Position numbers and translations under genes: made by a program. Of a stretch of 64,000 nt of DNA, positions 38,187-46,706 are shown one piece after another. How positions within the stretch are numbered: position 1 is the stretch's first letter; every line of letters starts with the position of its first letter. This DNA comes from Aquabacterium soli. GTDB taxonomy: Bacteria > Pseudomonadota > Gammaproteobacteria > Burkholderiales > Burkholderiaceae_C. The notes under the pieces were generated by a model that was not told where the DNA came from, ran no database searches, and saw only the letters and a program-made list of their open reading frames with translations. Where the stretch lies: assembly GCF_003933735.1 (NCBI RefSeq), contig NZ_RSED01000012.1:78422-142421 (forward strand), read 5' to 3'.

Positions 38187-39698
38187 ATGGCCCACATCCT
38201 CGCCCTCGACCAAGGCACCTCCAGCTCACGCAGCATCGTGTTCAACGAGGCCGGCGAGATGCTCGCCATCGCGCAGCAGGAGTTCCACCAGCATTTCCCG
38301 CGCCCCGGCTGGGTCGAGCACGACGCGATGGAGATCTGGCGCTCGCAGCTGACCACCGCGCGTGAAGCCCTGGCCAAGGCCGGCATCACCGCTGGGCAGG
38401 TGCATGCCATCGGCATCACCAACCAGCGCGAGACCACCCTGGTCTGGCACCGCGACACCGGCGAGCCCGTCGGCCATGCCATCGTCTGGCAGGACAGGCG
38501 CGGCGAAGCCCTGTGCCAGCAACTGCGCGATCAAGGCCACGAGGCCCTGATCCGCGAGCGCACCGGCCTGGTGGTGGATGCCTACTTCTCGGCCACCAAG
38601 CTGGCCTGGATCCTGGCCAACGTGCCGGGGGCACGTGACCTGGCCCAGCAAGGCAGGCTCGCCTTCGGCACCATCGACAGCTGGCTGCTGTGGCAGCTCA
38701 CCGGCGGCACGGCCGCACAGGGCGCGCTGCACGCCACGGATGCGAGCAATGCCTCGCGCACCATGCTGTTCAACATCGGCACGCAGACGTGGGACGACGA
38801 CCTGCTGGCCCTGTTCGACATCCCCCGCTCGCTGCTGCCCGAGGTGCACCCCTCATCGCACGTGTTCGCCCACACGCACGCCAGCCTGTTCGGCGGCGCC
38901 AGCGTGCCCATCGCGGCCATGGCGGGCGATCAGCAAAGCGCGCTGTTCGGCCAGGCGTGCTTCACGCCGGGCCTGGCCAAGAACACCTACGGCACCGGCT
39001 GCTTCCTGCTCACGCACACGGGCGGGCGCCGCTTCGATTCGCACAACGGCCTGATCAGCACCATGGCCGCCACGCCGTCGGCACAGGCGGCCTACGCGCA
39101 AGAGGGGAGCGTCTTCATCGGGGGTGCCGTGGTGCAGTGGCTGCGTGACGGCCTGCAGGCCATCGAAGGCAGCCACCAGGTGGAGCAGCTCGCGCTGGAT
39201 GTGCCCGATGCCGGCGGCGTGGTCTTCGTGCCCGCCTTCACGGGCCTGGGCGCGCCCTACTGGAAGCCGCACGCCAAGGGCGCCATCCTGGGCCTGAGCC
39301 GCGGCACCACGGTGGCCCACATCGCCCGCGCCGCGCTGGAGAGCATCGCCTTCCAGAGTGCGGCGCTGCTGCAGGCCATGGCCGCCGACATCCGCGCCGG
39401 TGGCGGCACCGAGGTGTCCGAGCTGCGTGTGGATGGCGGCGCCTGCCGCAACGATCTGCTGATGCAGTTCCAGGCCGATCTGCTCGGCATCCCGGTGGTG
39501 CGCCCGCAGGTGACGGAAACCACCGCGCTGGGCGCCGCCTACCTGGCGGGCCTGGCCACAGGGGTGTACGCAGGCCTGGACGAGCTGGCCGCCCAGTGGC
39601 GCGTGGAGCGCCGATTCATGCCCACCATGGCCCGCCCGCAGGCCGAAGCCCTGATGCAGCAATGGCAGCACGCCGTGTCCAAGGTGGTGGCTGACTGA
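38187..39698 (+). CDS. glpK: Glycerol kinase
   Basis: The 503-aa FGGY-family kinase phosphorylates glycerol to sn-glycerol-3-phosphate with ATP. It has the N-terminal [11 protein letters not shown] phosphate motif (5-15), [18 protein letters not shown] and the C-terminal [26 protein letters not shown] nucleotide region. It starts 17 bp after glpR. No glpF facilitator gene is next to it, so glycerol would enter by diffusion or a facilitator encoded elsewhere. The product feeds GlpD. Confidence 0.97.
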   Translation: MAHILALDQGTSSSRSIVFNEAGEMLAIAQQEFHQHFPRPGWVEHDAMEIWRSQLTTAREALAKAGITAGQVHAIGITNQRETTLVWHRDTGEPVGHAIVWQDRRGEALCQQLRDQGHEALIRERTGLVVDAYFSATKLAWILANVPGARDLAQQGRLAFGTIDSWLLWQLTGGTAAQGALHATDASNASRTMLFNIGTQTWDDDLLALFDIPRSLLPEVHPSSHVFAHTHASLFGGASVPIAAMAGDQQSALFGQACFTPGLAKNTYGTGCFLLTHTGGRRFDSHNGLISTMAATPSAQAAYAQEGSVFIGGAVVQWLRDGLQAIEGSHQVEQLALDVPDAGGVVFVPAFTGLGAPYWKPHAKGAILGLSRGTTVAHIARAALESIAFQSAALLQAMAADIRAGGGTEVSELRVDGGACRNDLLMQFQADLLGIPVVRPQVTETTALGAAYLAGLATGVYAGLDELAAQWRVERRFMPTMARPQAEALMQQWQHAVSKVVAD

Positions 39699-39741
39699 GC
39701 CTGTACCCCGCGCAAACCACCACGCACACCACCGCGCGTGC

Positions 39742-40023
39742 TCACTCCTCGATCTTCACGCCCTTCCAGAAGGCCACGCGGCCCTTGATCTCGGCCGCGG
39801 CCTCGCTGGGCTCAGGGTAGTACCAGACCGAATCCGGGTTGGCATCGCCATCCACGAACAGCGTGTGGTAGTACGCCTGCCCCTTCCATGGGCACGAGGT
39901 GCGGTGGTTGCTGCTCAGCACGTACTCCTGCTTGAGCGCGCTGGCCGGGAAGTAGTGGTTGCCCTCGAGCACCACGGTGTCGTCGCTTTCGGCCACGACG
40001 GTGCCGTTCCAGATGGCTTTCAT
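39742..40023 (-). CDS. DUF427-domain protein
   Basis: The 93-aa protein is a single DUF427 domain: KAIWNGTVVAESDDTVVLEGNHYFP, then SSNHRTSCPWKGQAYYHTL and the DSVWYYPEPSEAA segment. Function is unknown. GGAG upstream of ATG 40023 is a good ribosome site. It follows a DUF1993 gene on the same strand after 19 bp, suggesting a two-gene operon. Confidence 0.9.
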   Translation of the reverse strand: MKAIWNGTVVAESDDTVVLEGNHYFPASALKQEYVLSSNHRTSCPWKGQAYYHTLFVDGDANPDSVWYYPEPSEAAAEIKGRVAFWKGVKIEE

Positions 40024-40042
40024 GCGTGTCTCCGTAGGCGCT

Positions 40043-40549
40043 TCAGTGGTTGGCCAGGAAATCTTTCTTGCCGATCTCGACCCCGCCGTGGCGCAGCAGG
40101 TTGTAGGCCGTCGTCACGTGGAAGTAGAAATTGGGCAGCACCTGCTCGGTCAGGTAAGGCAGGCCGGTGTATTCGACCGTGCCGGTGGAGCGCACGATCA
40201 GGATGGTGTGGTCTTCGCTGCCGTTGATGTCCTCGGGCTTGAAGGTGGCCAGGTAATCCAGCGTGCGGGCGATGCGGGCCTGCAGCTCTTCGAAACTGGT
40301 TTCGACATCGTCGAAGCGCGGGATCTCCACGCCGGCCAGGCGCGACACACCGCCCTTGATCATGTCGGACGCGATCTGCACTTGGCGCACCAGCGGGAAC
40401 ATGTCCGGGAAGATGCGCGAGTTCAGGAAAGCCTGTGGATCGATCTTGCGGGCCTCGCAATGGGCCTGCGCCTTGCCCAGGATGCTGGACAGGGCCTTGA
40501 GGGTTCGCGTGGCGGGCACGACGCTGGCAGCGTACATCGAGATGGTCAT
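40043..40549 (-). CDS. DUF1993-domain protein
   Basis: The 168-aa protein matches DUF1993: TISMYAASVVPATRTLKALSSIL at the N-terminus, FPLVRQVQIASDMIKGG, and a terminal FYFHVTTAYNLLRHGGV helix. The family resembles the DinB four-helix fold; its function is unknown. ATG 40549 has GGAG seven bases upstream, so the longer frame to 40603 is rejected. It forms a pair with the DUF427 gene. Confidence 0.9.
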   Translation of the reverse strand: MTISMYAASVVPATRTLKALSSILGKAQAHCEARKIDPQAFLNSRIFPDMFPLVRQVQIASDMIKGGVSRLAGVEIPRFDDVETSFEELQARIARTLDYLATFKPEDINGSEDHTILIVRSTGTVEYTGLPYLTEQVLPNFYFHVTTAYNLLRHGGVEIGKKDFLANH

Positions 40550-40684
40550 GAGGGGCTCCGTGGTGTCAGGGGTGGACGTGGATCGGACGAGGATTGCGCG
40601 CATTACACCGCATCCGGCGTGATCGTGCAGCGCGCGGCCTCGCCACCTCTGCGCCCACCGATGTTTATCGCCTTGGCGAGCCCA

Positions 40685-42127
40685 TCAATGCATGGCCGCA
40701 GGCCCTTGCCCCACACCTGCCTGCACCCCAGGGCGCAGCAGCAGCGCCCCCAGCAAACCCGCCACCAGGGCAAAACCGGCCCCGACGACAAAGGCCAGCT
40801 GGTAGCCCCCGCTGAGCGCCACCGGCAGGGTGTTCCCCGCCGCCGTCAAGGCGTGGGTGCGCGCATCGGCCAGGCTGGCCAGCACCGCCAGGCCCACCGC
40901 CCCGCCCATCATGAAGGAGGTGTTGACCACCCCCGAGGCCAGCCCTGACTCGCTGGGGGCCACATCGCTCATGGCTGCCAGCAACATGGGATTGAAGGCC
41001 ACCCCAGCCCCCAGGCCCAGCAGCACCATGCCGGGCACCACATCCGCCAGCATGGTGCCGTCCACCGGCGCCCGCGCGAACAGCGCCAGCCCGGCCGTGG
41101 CCACCAACAAGCCACCGGCCAGGGGCCTGCGGATGCCGAAGCGCATCACCAGCTTGGCCGACAGGCCCAGCGAGAACAGCGCCATGATGATGTTGGCCGG
41201 CAGGAAGGCCAGCCCCACCTGCATGGGCGTGAAGTTCAGCACCCGCTGCATGTACAGCGCCGAGATGAAGAACCACGCGAACATGGCCGCCGCCCACAGC
41301 ACGCCGGCCACGTTGGACACGGCCACGTTGCGCAGCTTGAACAGGCTCAGCGGCATCAGGGGATCGGCCACACGCGATTCGATCACCAGAAAGAGCGCCA
41401 TCAGCACCGCAGCCGCGCCCAGCATGCCCAGCGACTGCGCCGAGGCCCAGCCCACCTCGTTGCCATTGACGATGGCATAGACCGCCAGCATGAGCGAGCT
41501 CGTCACGGTGAGTGCGCCTGCAACATCCAGGCGCCCGCCCGCGCCCTGCGCCTTGCCACCAGGCAGCAGCATCACGCACAGCGCGTACACGGCCACGCCG
41601 ATCGGCAGGTTCACCAGAAAGATCCAGTGCCAGCTGAGCGAACTGGTCAGCACCCCGCCCAGCAGCACGCCGATGCTGCCACCGCCCGCGCACACGAAGC
41701 CGTACACCCCCATGGCCTTGGCACGCTCGCCCGGCTCGGTGAACAGGTTCATGATCAACGACAGCGACACCGCCGACACCACCGCACCGCCCAGGCCCTG
41801 GGCCGCCCGTGCAGCAATCAGCAGCCCCTGCGATGGCGCCACCCCGCAGGCCAGCGAGGCCAGTGTGAACACGGTGATGCCCGCCAGGAACAGCCGCCGG
41901 TGCCCGAACAGATCTCCCAGGCGCCCACCCAGCAGCAAAAAGCCGCCGAAGGTCAGCATGTAGGCGTTGACCACCCACACCAATGCGGTTTCGGAAAAAC
42001 CCAGGTCGGCCTTGATGGACGGCAGCGCCACGTTCACGATGGTCGTGTCCAGCACGATCATCAGCACACCCAGGCACAACACGGCCAAGGCCGCCCAGCG
42101 CTGGCGGCCCTCGATTCGATGAGGCAT
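40685..42127 (-). CDS. MFS drug-efflux transporter, DHA2 (14-TM) family
   Basis: The 480-aa inner-membrane antiporter has about 14 hydrophobic segments. MFS motif A appears as GGRLGDLFGHRRLF (67-80), motif D1 as LDTTIVNVALPSI (25-37) and motif C-like VGVLLGGVLTSSLSWHWIFLVN follows in the middle. These point to a DHA2 drug:proton antiporter such as EmrB or QacA relatives. GGGAG upstream of ATG 42127 supports the start. No regulator or membrane-fusion gene is adjacent. Confidence 0.92.
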   Translation of the reverse strand: MPHRIEGRQRWAALAVLCLGVLMIVLDTTIVNVALPSIKADLGFSETALVWVVNAYMLTFGGFLLLGGRLGDLFGHRRLFLAGITVFTLASLACGVAPSQGLLIAARAAQGLGGAVVSAVSLSLIMNLFTEPGERAKAMGVYGFVCAGGGSIGVLLGGVLTSSLSWHWIFLVNLPIGVAVYALCVMLLPGGKAQGAGGRLDVAGALTVTSSLMLAVYAIVNGNEVGWASAQSLGMLGAAAVLMALFLVIESRVADPLMPLSLFKLRNVAVSNVAGVLWAAAMFAWFFISALYMQRVLNFTPMQVGLAFLPANIIMALFSLGLSAKLVMRFGIRRPLAGGLLVATAGLALFARAPVDGTMLADVVPGMVLLGLGAGVAFNPMLLAAMSDVAPSESGLASGVVNTSFMMGGAVGLAVLASLADARTHALTAAGNTLPVALSGGYQLAFVVGAGFALVAGLLGALLLRPGVQAGVGQGPAAMH

Positions 42128-42318
42128 CTAGAAAAGCTCCCTGTGGATGACGCTTGCTTGTGTACAGCGTCCACAACAACACGGGCGACATGCTTGCACA
42201 AAGTCCTGCTCGCCCGCATGTCTCACCCTTCGATTCATGGGAGATTGTCGCGTTGCGTCCAAGATCTCCCACAATCAATGCTTACAAGCTATTCAATTCA
42301 GCAACATGGGGATCCATC

Positions 42319-43137
42319 ATGAAGAGGACTTTGACTGCCTGGGCCACTGCGCTCACCCTCACCGCCGGCCTGGCCCTGGCGGCCCTGCCCGCCTATGCGC
42401 TTCAAGGTGGCACGGCCACCAGCAACTTCGCCGTCGTGGGTGAAATCGGCGGCACCAGCGGGGTGCTGATCGCCGACAACTGGGTGCTCACCGCCGCCCA
42501 CGTGGCCAAGGGCGTGTCCACCGGCGCCACCACCTTCAGCTCGTCGCTGGGCACCTCGGTGATCAGCCAGGTGGTGTTGTTCAGCAACGAAGCCTTCCCG
42601 GCCAACGACATCGCCCTGGTGCGCCTGTTGACCTCGATCAGCGGCGAGCATGCGGTGCTCAACGACACGGCGATCCAGAACAGCCAGGTGAGCACCCTCG
42701 GCCCCCTGACCGCCGCCAGCGCGCAAAACCAGCAGCCCAGGGGGTACGCCAGCACCACGGCCATTGCCGCGACCACCACGGACGACGTGGACACTGGCAG
42801 CCACACCGTGAACTGGCTGATCACGCAAGGTGCCACGGTGCAAGGCGGTGACAGTGGCAGTGGCCTCTTCCTTGGCCAGGTCAGTGATTCCAGCGGTGCC
42901 GTCCTGCTGGGCATTGCGTCGGCCCTCATCACCTTCGATGACGGCTCGCCCTCACTGTCCGGCTACGTGCAGGTGTCTGCGTATAAAAGCTGGATCGACA
43001 GCACCCTGAGCACCTATGGCGGTCAGCAGGTCACCTGGGTCTCGGCCGTGGCCGAGCCGTCCCTGCCGGCCCTGATCATCGCCGGTGGGCTGATCGCCGC
43101 GGTGATGGCCCGCCGTGGCCAGCGGGTCACGCGGTAG
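42319..43137 (+). CDS. Secreted trypsin-like serine protease with PEP-CTERM-like tail
   Basis: The 272-aa protein has a signal peptide (1-28, cut near PAYA-LQ), then a chymotrypsin-fold S1 domain with the triad H61 (TAAHV), D97 (NDIAL) and S179 (GGDSG). Near residue 245 an AEPS motif precedes a hydrophobic helix and RRGQR, i.e. a variant PEP-CTERM sorting signal for an exosortase system encoded elsewhere. It should be exported and either processed or linked to exopolysaccharide. The last 115 bp overlap the convergent receiver gene. Confidence 0.85.
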   Translation: MKRTLTAWATALTLTAGLALAALPAYALQGGTATSNFAVVGEIGGTSGVLIADNWVLTAAHVAKGVSTGATTFSSSLGTSVISQVVLFSNEAFPANDIALVRLLTSISGEHAVLNDTAIQNSQVSTLGPLTAASAQNQQPRGYASTTAIAATTTDDVDTGSHTVNWLITQGATVQGGDSGSGLFLGQVSDSSGAVLLGIASALITFDDGSPSLSGYVQVSAYKSWIDSTLSTYGGQQVTWVSAVAEPSLPALIIAGGLIAAVMARRGQRVTR

Positions 43138-43517
43138 GCATTGAGGATGGCGCGCTGCAGCCGCTCGATGAAGAACGGCTTGGTCATGACCTCGTCCATG
43201 CCCGACGTCATGCATTCATCGAGCTCATGCGGCATGGTCAGCGCCGTCAGCGCCACGATGTAGACCGGCGGCAGGCCCAGGGCCTGCTCATGGGCGCGGA
43301 TCAGGCGGGTGGCGTCCAGGCCGTTCATCACGGGCAGGCCCACATCCATCAGGACCAGGTCGAACGCATCCTGCCGCACGGCGCCCACGGCCTCGGCCCC
43401 TGAGCGGGCCACGATCACGTCGCATTCGAGGTACTCCAGGATGGACTTGGCCACCTCCGCGCTGCGGAAGTCGTCCTCGACCAGCAAGACCCTGCACCGA
43501 TGGTTTTTCAACACCAT
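43023..43517 (-). CDS. Lone receiver-domain response regulator
   Basis: The 164-aa protein is a single CheY-like receiver: acidic pair D15/D16, phosphoacceptor D58 in LMDVGLPVMNG, T91/T94 region and K113 in TKPF. It has no output domain; the C-terminal 35 residues after the receiver are unlike a DNA-binding domain. It resembles receivers that work with hybrid kinases. The stop at 43023 lies inside the protease gene on the other strand, so the tail is encoded antisense to the PEP-CTERM part. The cognate kinase is not adjacent. Confidence 0.82.
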   Translation of the reverse strand: MVLKNHRCRVLLVEDDFRSAEVAKSILEYLECDVIVARSGAEAVGAVRQDAFDLVLMDVGLPVMNGLDATRLIRAHEQALGLPPVYIVALTALTMPHELDECMTSGMDEVMTKPFFIERLQRAILNAYRVTRWPRRAITAAISPPAMIRAGRDGSATAETQVTC

Positions 43518-43730
43518 TTGCCCCTAGGTGACCCACGCCGACACACTTGCGATATCTGCCACATCTGCCATTTCCGCGCCTATTCTGTCGGCCTGTCATG
43601 ACAAGCGCCACCGCTTTTGGTAACGGGTTGTCAAAACGCCGCACAGGGTTTCTGCCGCGGAAGGCCTGACAATCGAGGCTGGCCAACGCCTGGCCCCTTC
43701 GACAAGCCCCGCAAGAAACGAGAACGCCCC

Positions 43731-44729
43731 ATGTCCATCCAGTGGTTTCCCGGTCACATGAACGTGACCAAGAAAGCCATCGCCGAACGCATCAAGGACA
43801 TCGACGTCGTCATCGAGTTGCTGGATGCCCGCCTGCCCGGCTCCAGCGCCAACCCGATGCTGGCCGAGATGACCGGGCACCGCCGCCGCCTGAAGGTGCT
43901 CAACAAGCAGGACATGGCCGACATCGCCCGCACCGAAGCCTGGCTGGCCCACTACAACGCCCTGCCCGACACCAAGGCCATCGGGCTGGATGCCTCCGAG
44001 CCCCGGCCCGCCCAGCGCCTGCTGCAAGCCTGCCGCGAGCTGGCACCGCATCGAAGCAGCATGACCAAGCCCCTGCGCCTGATGATCTGCGGCGTGCCCA
44101 ACGTGGGCAAATCCACCCTGATGAACACCCTGGCCGGCCGCAAGGCCGCCAAGACCGGCGATGAGGCCGGCGTGACCCGCATCGAGCAGCGCATCAACCT
44201 GGCCGACGATGTCTACCTGTTCGACACCCCCGGCATGCTGTGGCCCAAGATCATCGTCGACAAGGCCGGCTACCACCTGGCCGCCAGCGGCGCCGTGGGC
44301 CGCAACGCCTACGATGAAGAAGAAGTGGCGCTGGAGCTGATCAACAGCCTCAAGGGCCCCTACGCCGACCGCCTGGTGGCGCGCTTCAAGCTGGCCGACC
44401 CGGACACCATCCCCCAGCGGCACGATGAAGAACTGCTCGAAGAAATCGGGCGGCGCCGCGGCGCCGTGATGAGCGGCGGCCGCGTGAACATGCAGAAGGC
44501 TTCCGAGGTCGCGCTCAACGATTTCCGTGACCTGTCGCTGGGCCGCATCACGCTGGAGACACCCGAGGAGTTCAGCGCCTGGCTCGCCGCGGCCGAGGCC
44601 ATCGAGGCAGAACGCCAGGCCAAGAAGCTGGCGCGCCAGAAGAAGCGCCGTGGCGGCGCAGCGGCCGGCCCCGTCGAGCAAGAGGCCGATGAGACCGATG
44701 AGGCCGACCACGGTCCGGACGGTGAATGA
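43731..44729 (+). CDS. rbgA: Ribosome biogenesis GTPase RbgA (YlqF)
   Basis: The 332-aa circularly permuted GTPase shows the G motifs in the order G4 (NKQD at 58-61), G1 (GVPNVGKST at 121-129) and G3 (DTPG at 165-168). The N-terminal QWFPGHM is typical. It helps late assembly of the 50S subunit. ATG 43731 gives the normal start; the upstream open frame is not used. Its C-terminal Lys/Arg tail is short. The stop overlaps the next gene's ATG by 4 bp (ATGA), so the helicase is coupled. Confidence 0.95.
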   Translation: MSIQWFPGHMNVTKKAIAERIKDIDVVIELLDARLPGSSANPMLAEMTGHRRRLKVLNKQDMADIARTEAWLAHYNALPDTKAIGLDASEPRPAQRLLQACRELAPHRSSMTKPLRLMICGVPNVGKSTLMNTLAGRKAAKTGDEAGVTRIEQRINLADDVYLFDTPGMLWPKIIVDKAGYHLAASGAVGRNAYDEEEVALELINSLKGPYADRLVARFKLADPDTIPQRHDEELLEEIGRRRGAVMSGGRVNMQKASEVALNDFRDLSLGRITLETPEEFSAWLAAAEAIEAERQAKKLARQKKRRGGAAAGPVEQEADETDEADHGPDGE

Positions 44730-46681
44730 CGGACGCCGTCTTCCAGCCCAGGGGCCTGAACCCCACCGCCGAGCAGCGCGCGATCCAGCTGGAGCGCCAC
44801 CGGCATGTCGTTGTCGAAGCCAACGCCGGCGCGGCCAAGACCACCACCCTGGCCTTGCGCCTGGCCCAGGCACTGGAGCGTGGCGCCCAGCTCGAGCACA
44901 TCGTGGCCCTCACCTACACCCAGGCGGCCGTCACCTCGCTGCGCCTGGCGCTGGACCGCATCGGCATCCCGGCCCAGGTGCGCAACCGCCTGCGCATCCA
45001 GACCTTCGACCAGTTCTGCGCTGATCGCCTGGCCAGCATCGAAGGCCCGGGGGTGACGCGCTACACCGCCCCCGAGCAGCTCAAGCCCCATGTGCTGCAG
45101 GCGATCGACCACGTGCTGTCCAACCAGGACGAACGCCACCGCGACGAGTTCACGCTCGAAGGATCCGGTGAAGGCAGCATCGAAGGCCTGCTGGCCTCGT
45201 TCGCGCGGCTCAAGGGCACGCTGCAGCTGACCTTCGAAGCCGCCGACCGCACCTTGACCCCAGCCCTGGCCAGCGACCTGGGCCACGACTACCTCACCCT
45301 GCGCGTGTTCTATGCCTACGAGCACCTGCGCCGGGGCGGCCACCCGGACCGCCCCGCCTTCCGCGCCCCGGACGACGCCACCTACGACCTGGCCCGCCTG
45401 CTGCTGAGCGAAGACGCCCTGCTCGAAGGCGAGCATCCCGTGGCGCTGGGACTGCACCTGGTGCTGCTGGACGAGATGCACGACACCAACCGCGCCATGT
45501 TCACGGTGCTGCAGCAGGTGCTGCGCCAGAACCCCGCCGCCTTCATCGGCTTCGGCGACCGCGACCAGGTGATCCACGCCACCGCAGGCGCCGATGCCAG
45601 CTTCATGGGCGAGACCTTCGACCGCGAGATCGCCCCCGCGCAGCGCCTGCCCCTGAGCAGCTCCTACCGCTTCGGGCTCGGGCTGGCCCAGCACGTGGGC
45701 CGCCTGGCGTCCAAGCGCTACCAGTCGCAAAGCGCGCACGACACCGCCGTGAACGTGCTGCGCTGCGATCTGGCCAAGGAGGCGCACTGGCACATCGCCC
45801 AGTCGATCCGCAACCGCGATGGCCTGGCGGCCACATCCCCCGCCTCGGAAACCGCCATCCTGCTGCGCCAGCCGCACCAGTCGGTCGAGCTGGAGAACCA
45901 CCTGCTTGACCAGGGCCTGGACTACCGCACCGCCGGCTTCGATCCCTACCTGATGCGGCCCGAGGTGCTGTTCGTGCGCGGCCTGATGGCCCATGCCCGG
46001 GGCGAGTTCGCCGCCATCGAAGACATCGACACGCGCGTGCGCATCCTGAAGTCGCTGCTGCTGTTCTGCGGCTCCTTCGTCGAAGTGGACACCACCGATC
46101 ACGAGAAGCAGCAGCAGGCCGAACTGCTGGCCATCAAGGAAGTGGCCAACCAGCCCGGCCTGGCGACGCCCTTCATCGACAACCAGGTGCTGCGCAACGC
46201 CCCTTCGCACATCCAGAACCTGGTCGAGGCCGCGCTGGACGTGATCAGCGCCAATGCCACCGATCTGCTGATGGAGAGGTTCACCCGCGTGCTGTCGCCG
46301 CAGCGCCTGGCCGCCCGCGTGATGGTGCGCGCCGACGACATCGAACAGGTCGGCGCCAACATCCGTGGGCTGATCCAGTCGGCCTCGACCTTCGACAATG
46401 TCGAATCCTTCTTCCGCGCCATGAACGCCCGTGAACTGCGGCACAAGGCCATGCGCAGCAAGCAGTGCGTGCTGCTGTCGAGCATCGAGGCCGCCAAGGG
46501 CCTGGAGTTCGATCACGTGATCCTGCCGGGCCTCAACAAAGGCGAATTCGCCGTCGGCGGCAATACCACCGACAATCGCAACCTGCTGTACGTGGGCATG
46601 ACCCGCGCGCGTAACCGGCTGACCATCCTCTATGACGGCGCCCGGCCCAGCAAATACCTTCTAGACGCCGGGCTGATCTGA
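44726..46681 (+). CDS. UvrD/Rep-like SF1 helicase with unusual ATPase motifs
   Basis: The 651-aa superfamily 1A helicase has the Q-like region (LNPTAEQRAI at 11-20), a Walker A variant ANAGAAKTT (32-40) where the usual AGSGKT glycine is alanine, motif Ia ALTYTQAA, a Walker B variant LLDEMHD (about 247-253) in place of DExQD, motif V AKGLEFDHVIL (about 590-600) and motif VI VGMTRARNRL. It is near the size of Rep/UvrD, but the 2B domain is hard to recognise. Coupled to rbgA and 25 bp before a NYN-LOTUS gene, it may act on RNA-DNA hybrids or RNA, which is inference. Confidence 0.85.
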   Translation: MTDAVFQPRGLNPTAEQRAIQLERHRHVVVEANAGAAKTTTLALRLAQALERGAQLEHIVALTYTQAAVTSLRLALDRIGIPAQVRNRLRIQTFDQFCADRLASIEGPGVTRYTAPEQLKPHVLQAIDHVLSNQDERHRDEFTLEGSGEGSIEGLLASFARLKGTLQLTFEAADRTLTPALASDLGHDYLTLRVFYAYEHLRRGGHPDRPAFRAPDDATYDLARLLLSEDALLEGEHPVALGLHLVLLDEMHDTNRAMFTVLQQVLRQNPAAFIGFGDRDQVIHATAGADASFMGETFDREIAPAQRLPLSSSYRFGLGLAQHVGRLASKRYQSQSAHDTAVNVLRCDLAKEAHWHIAQSIRNRDGLAATSPASETAILLRQPHQSVELENHLLDQGLDYRTAGFDPYLMRPEVLFVRGLMAHARGEFAAIEDIDTRVRILKSLLLFCGSFVEVDTTDHEKQQQAELLAIKEVANQPGLATPFIDNQVLRNAPSHIQNLVEAALDVISANATDLLMERFTRVLSPQRLAARVMVRADDIEQVGANIRGLIQSASTFDNVESFFRAMNARELRHKAMRSKQCVLLSSIEAAKGLEFDHVILPGLNKGEFAVGGNTTDNRNLLYVGMTRARNRLTILYDGARPSKYLLDAGLI

Positions 46682-46706
46682 GCCGCGGCTTACCCTGAGA
46701 AAACAC

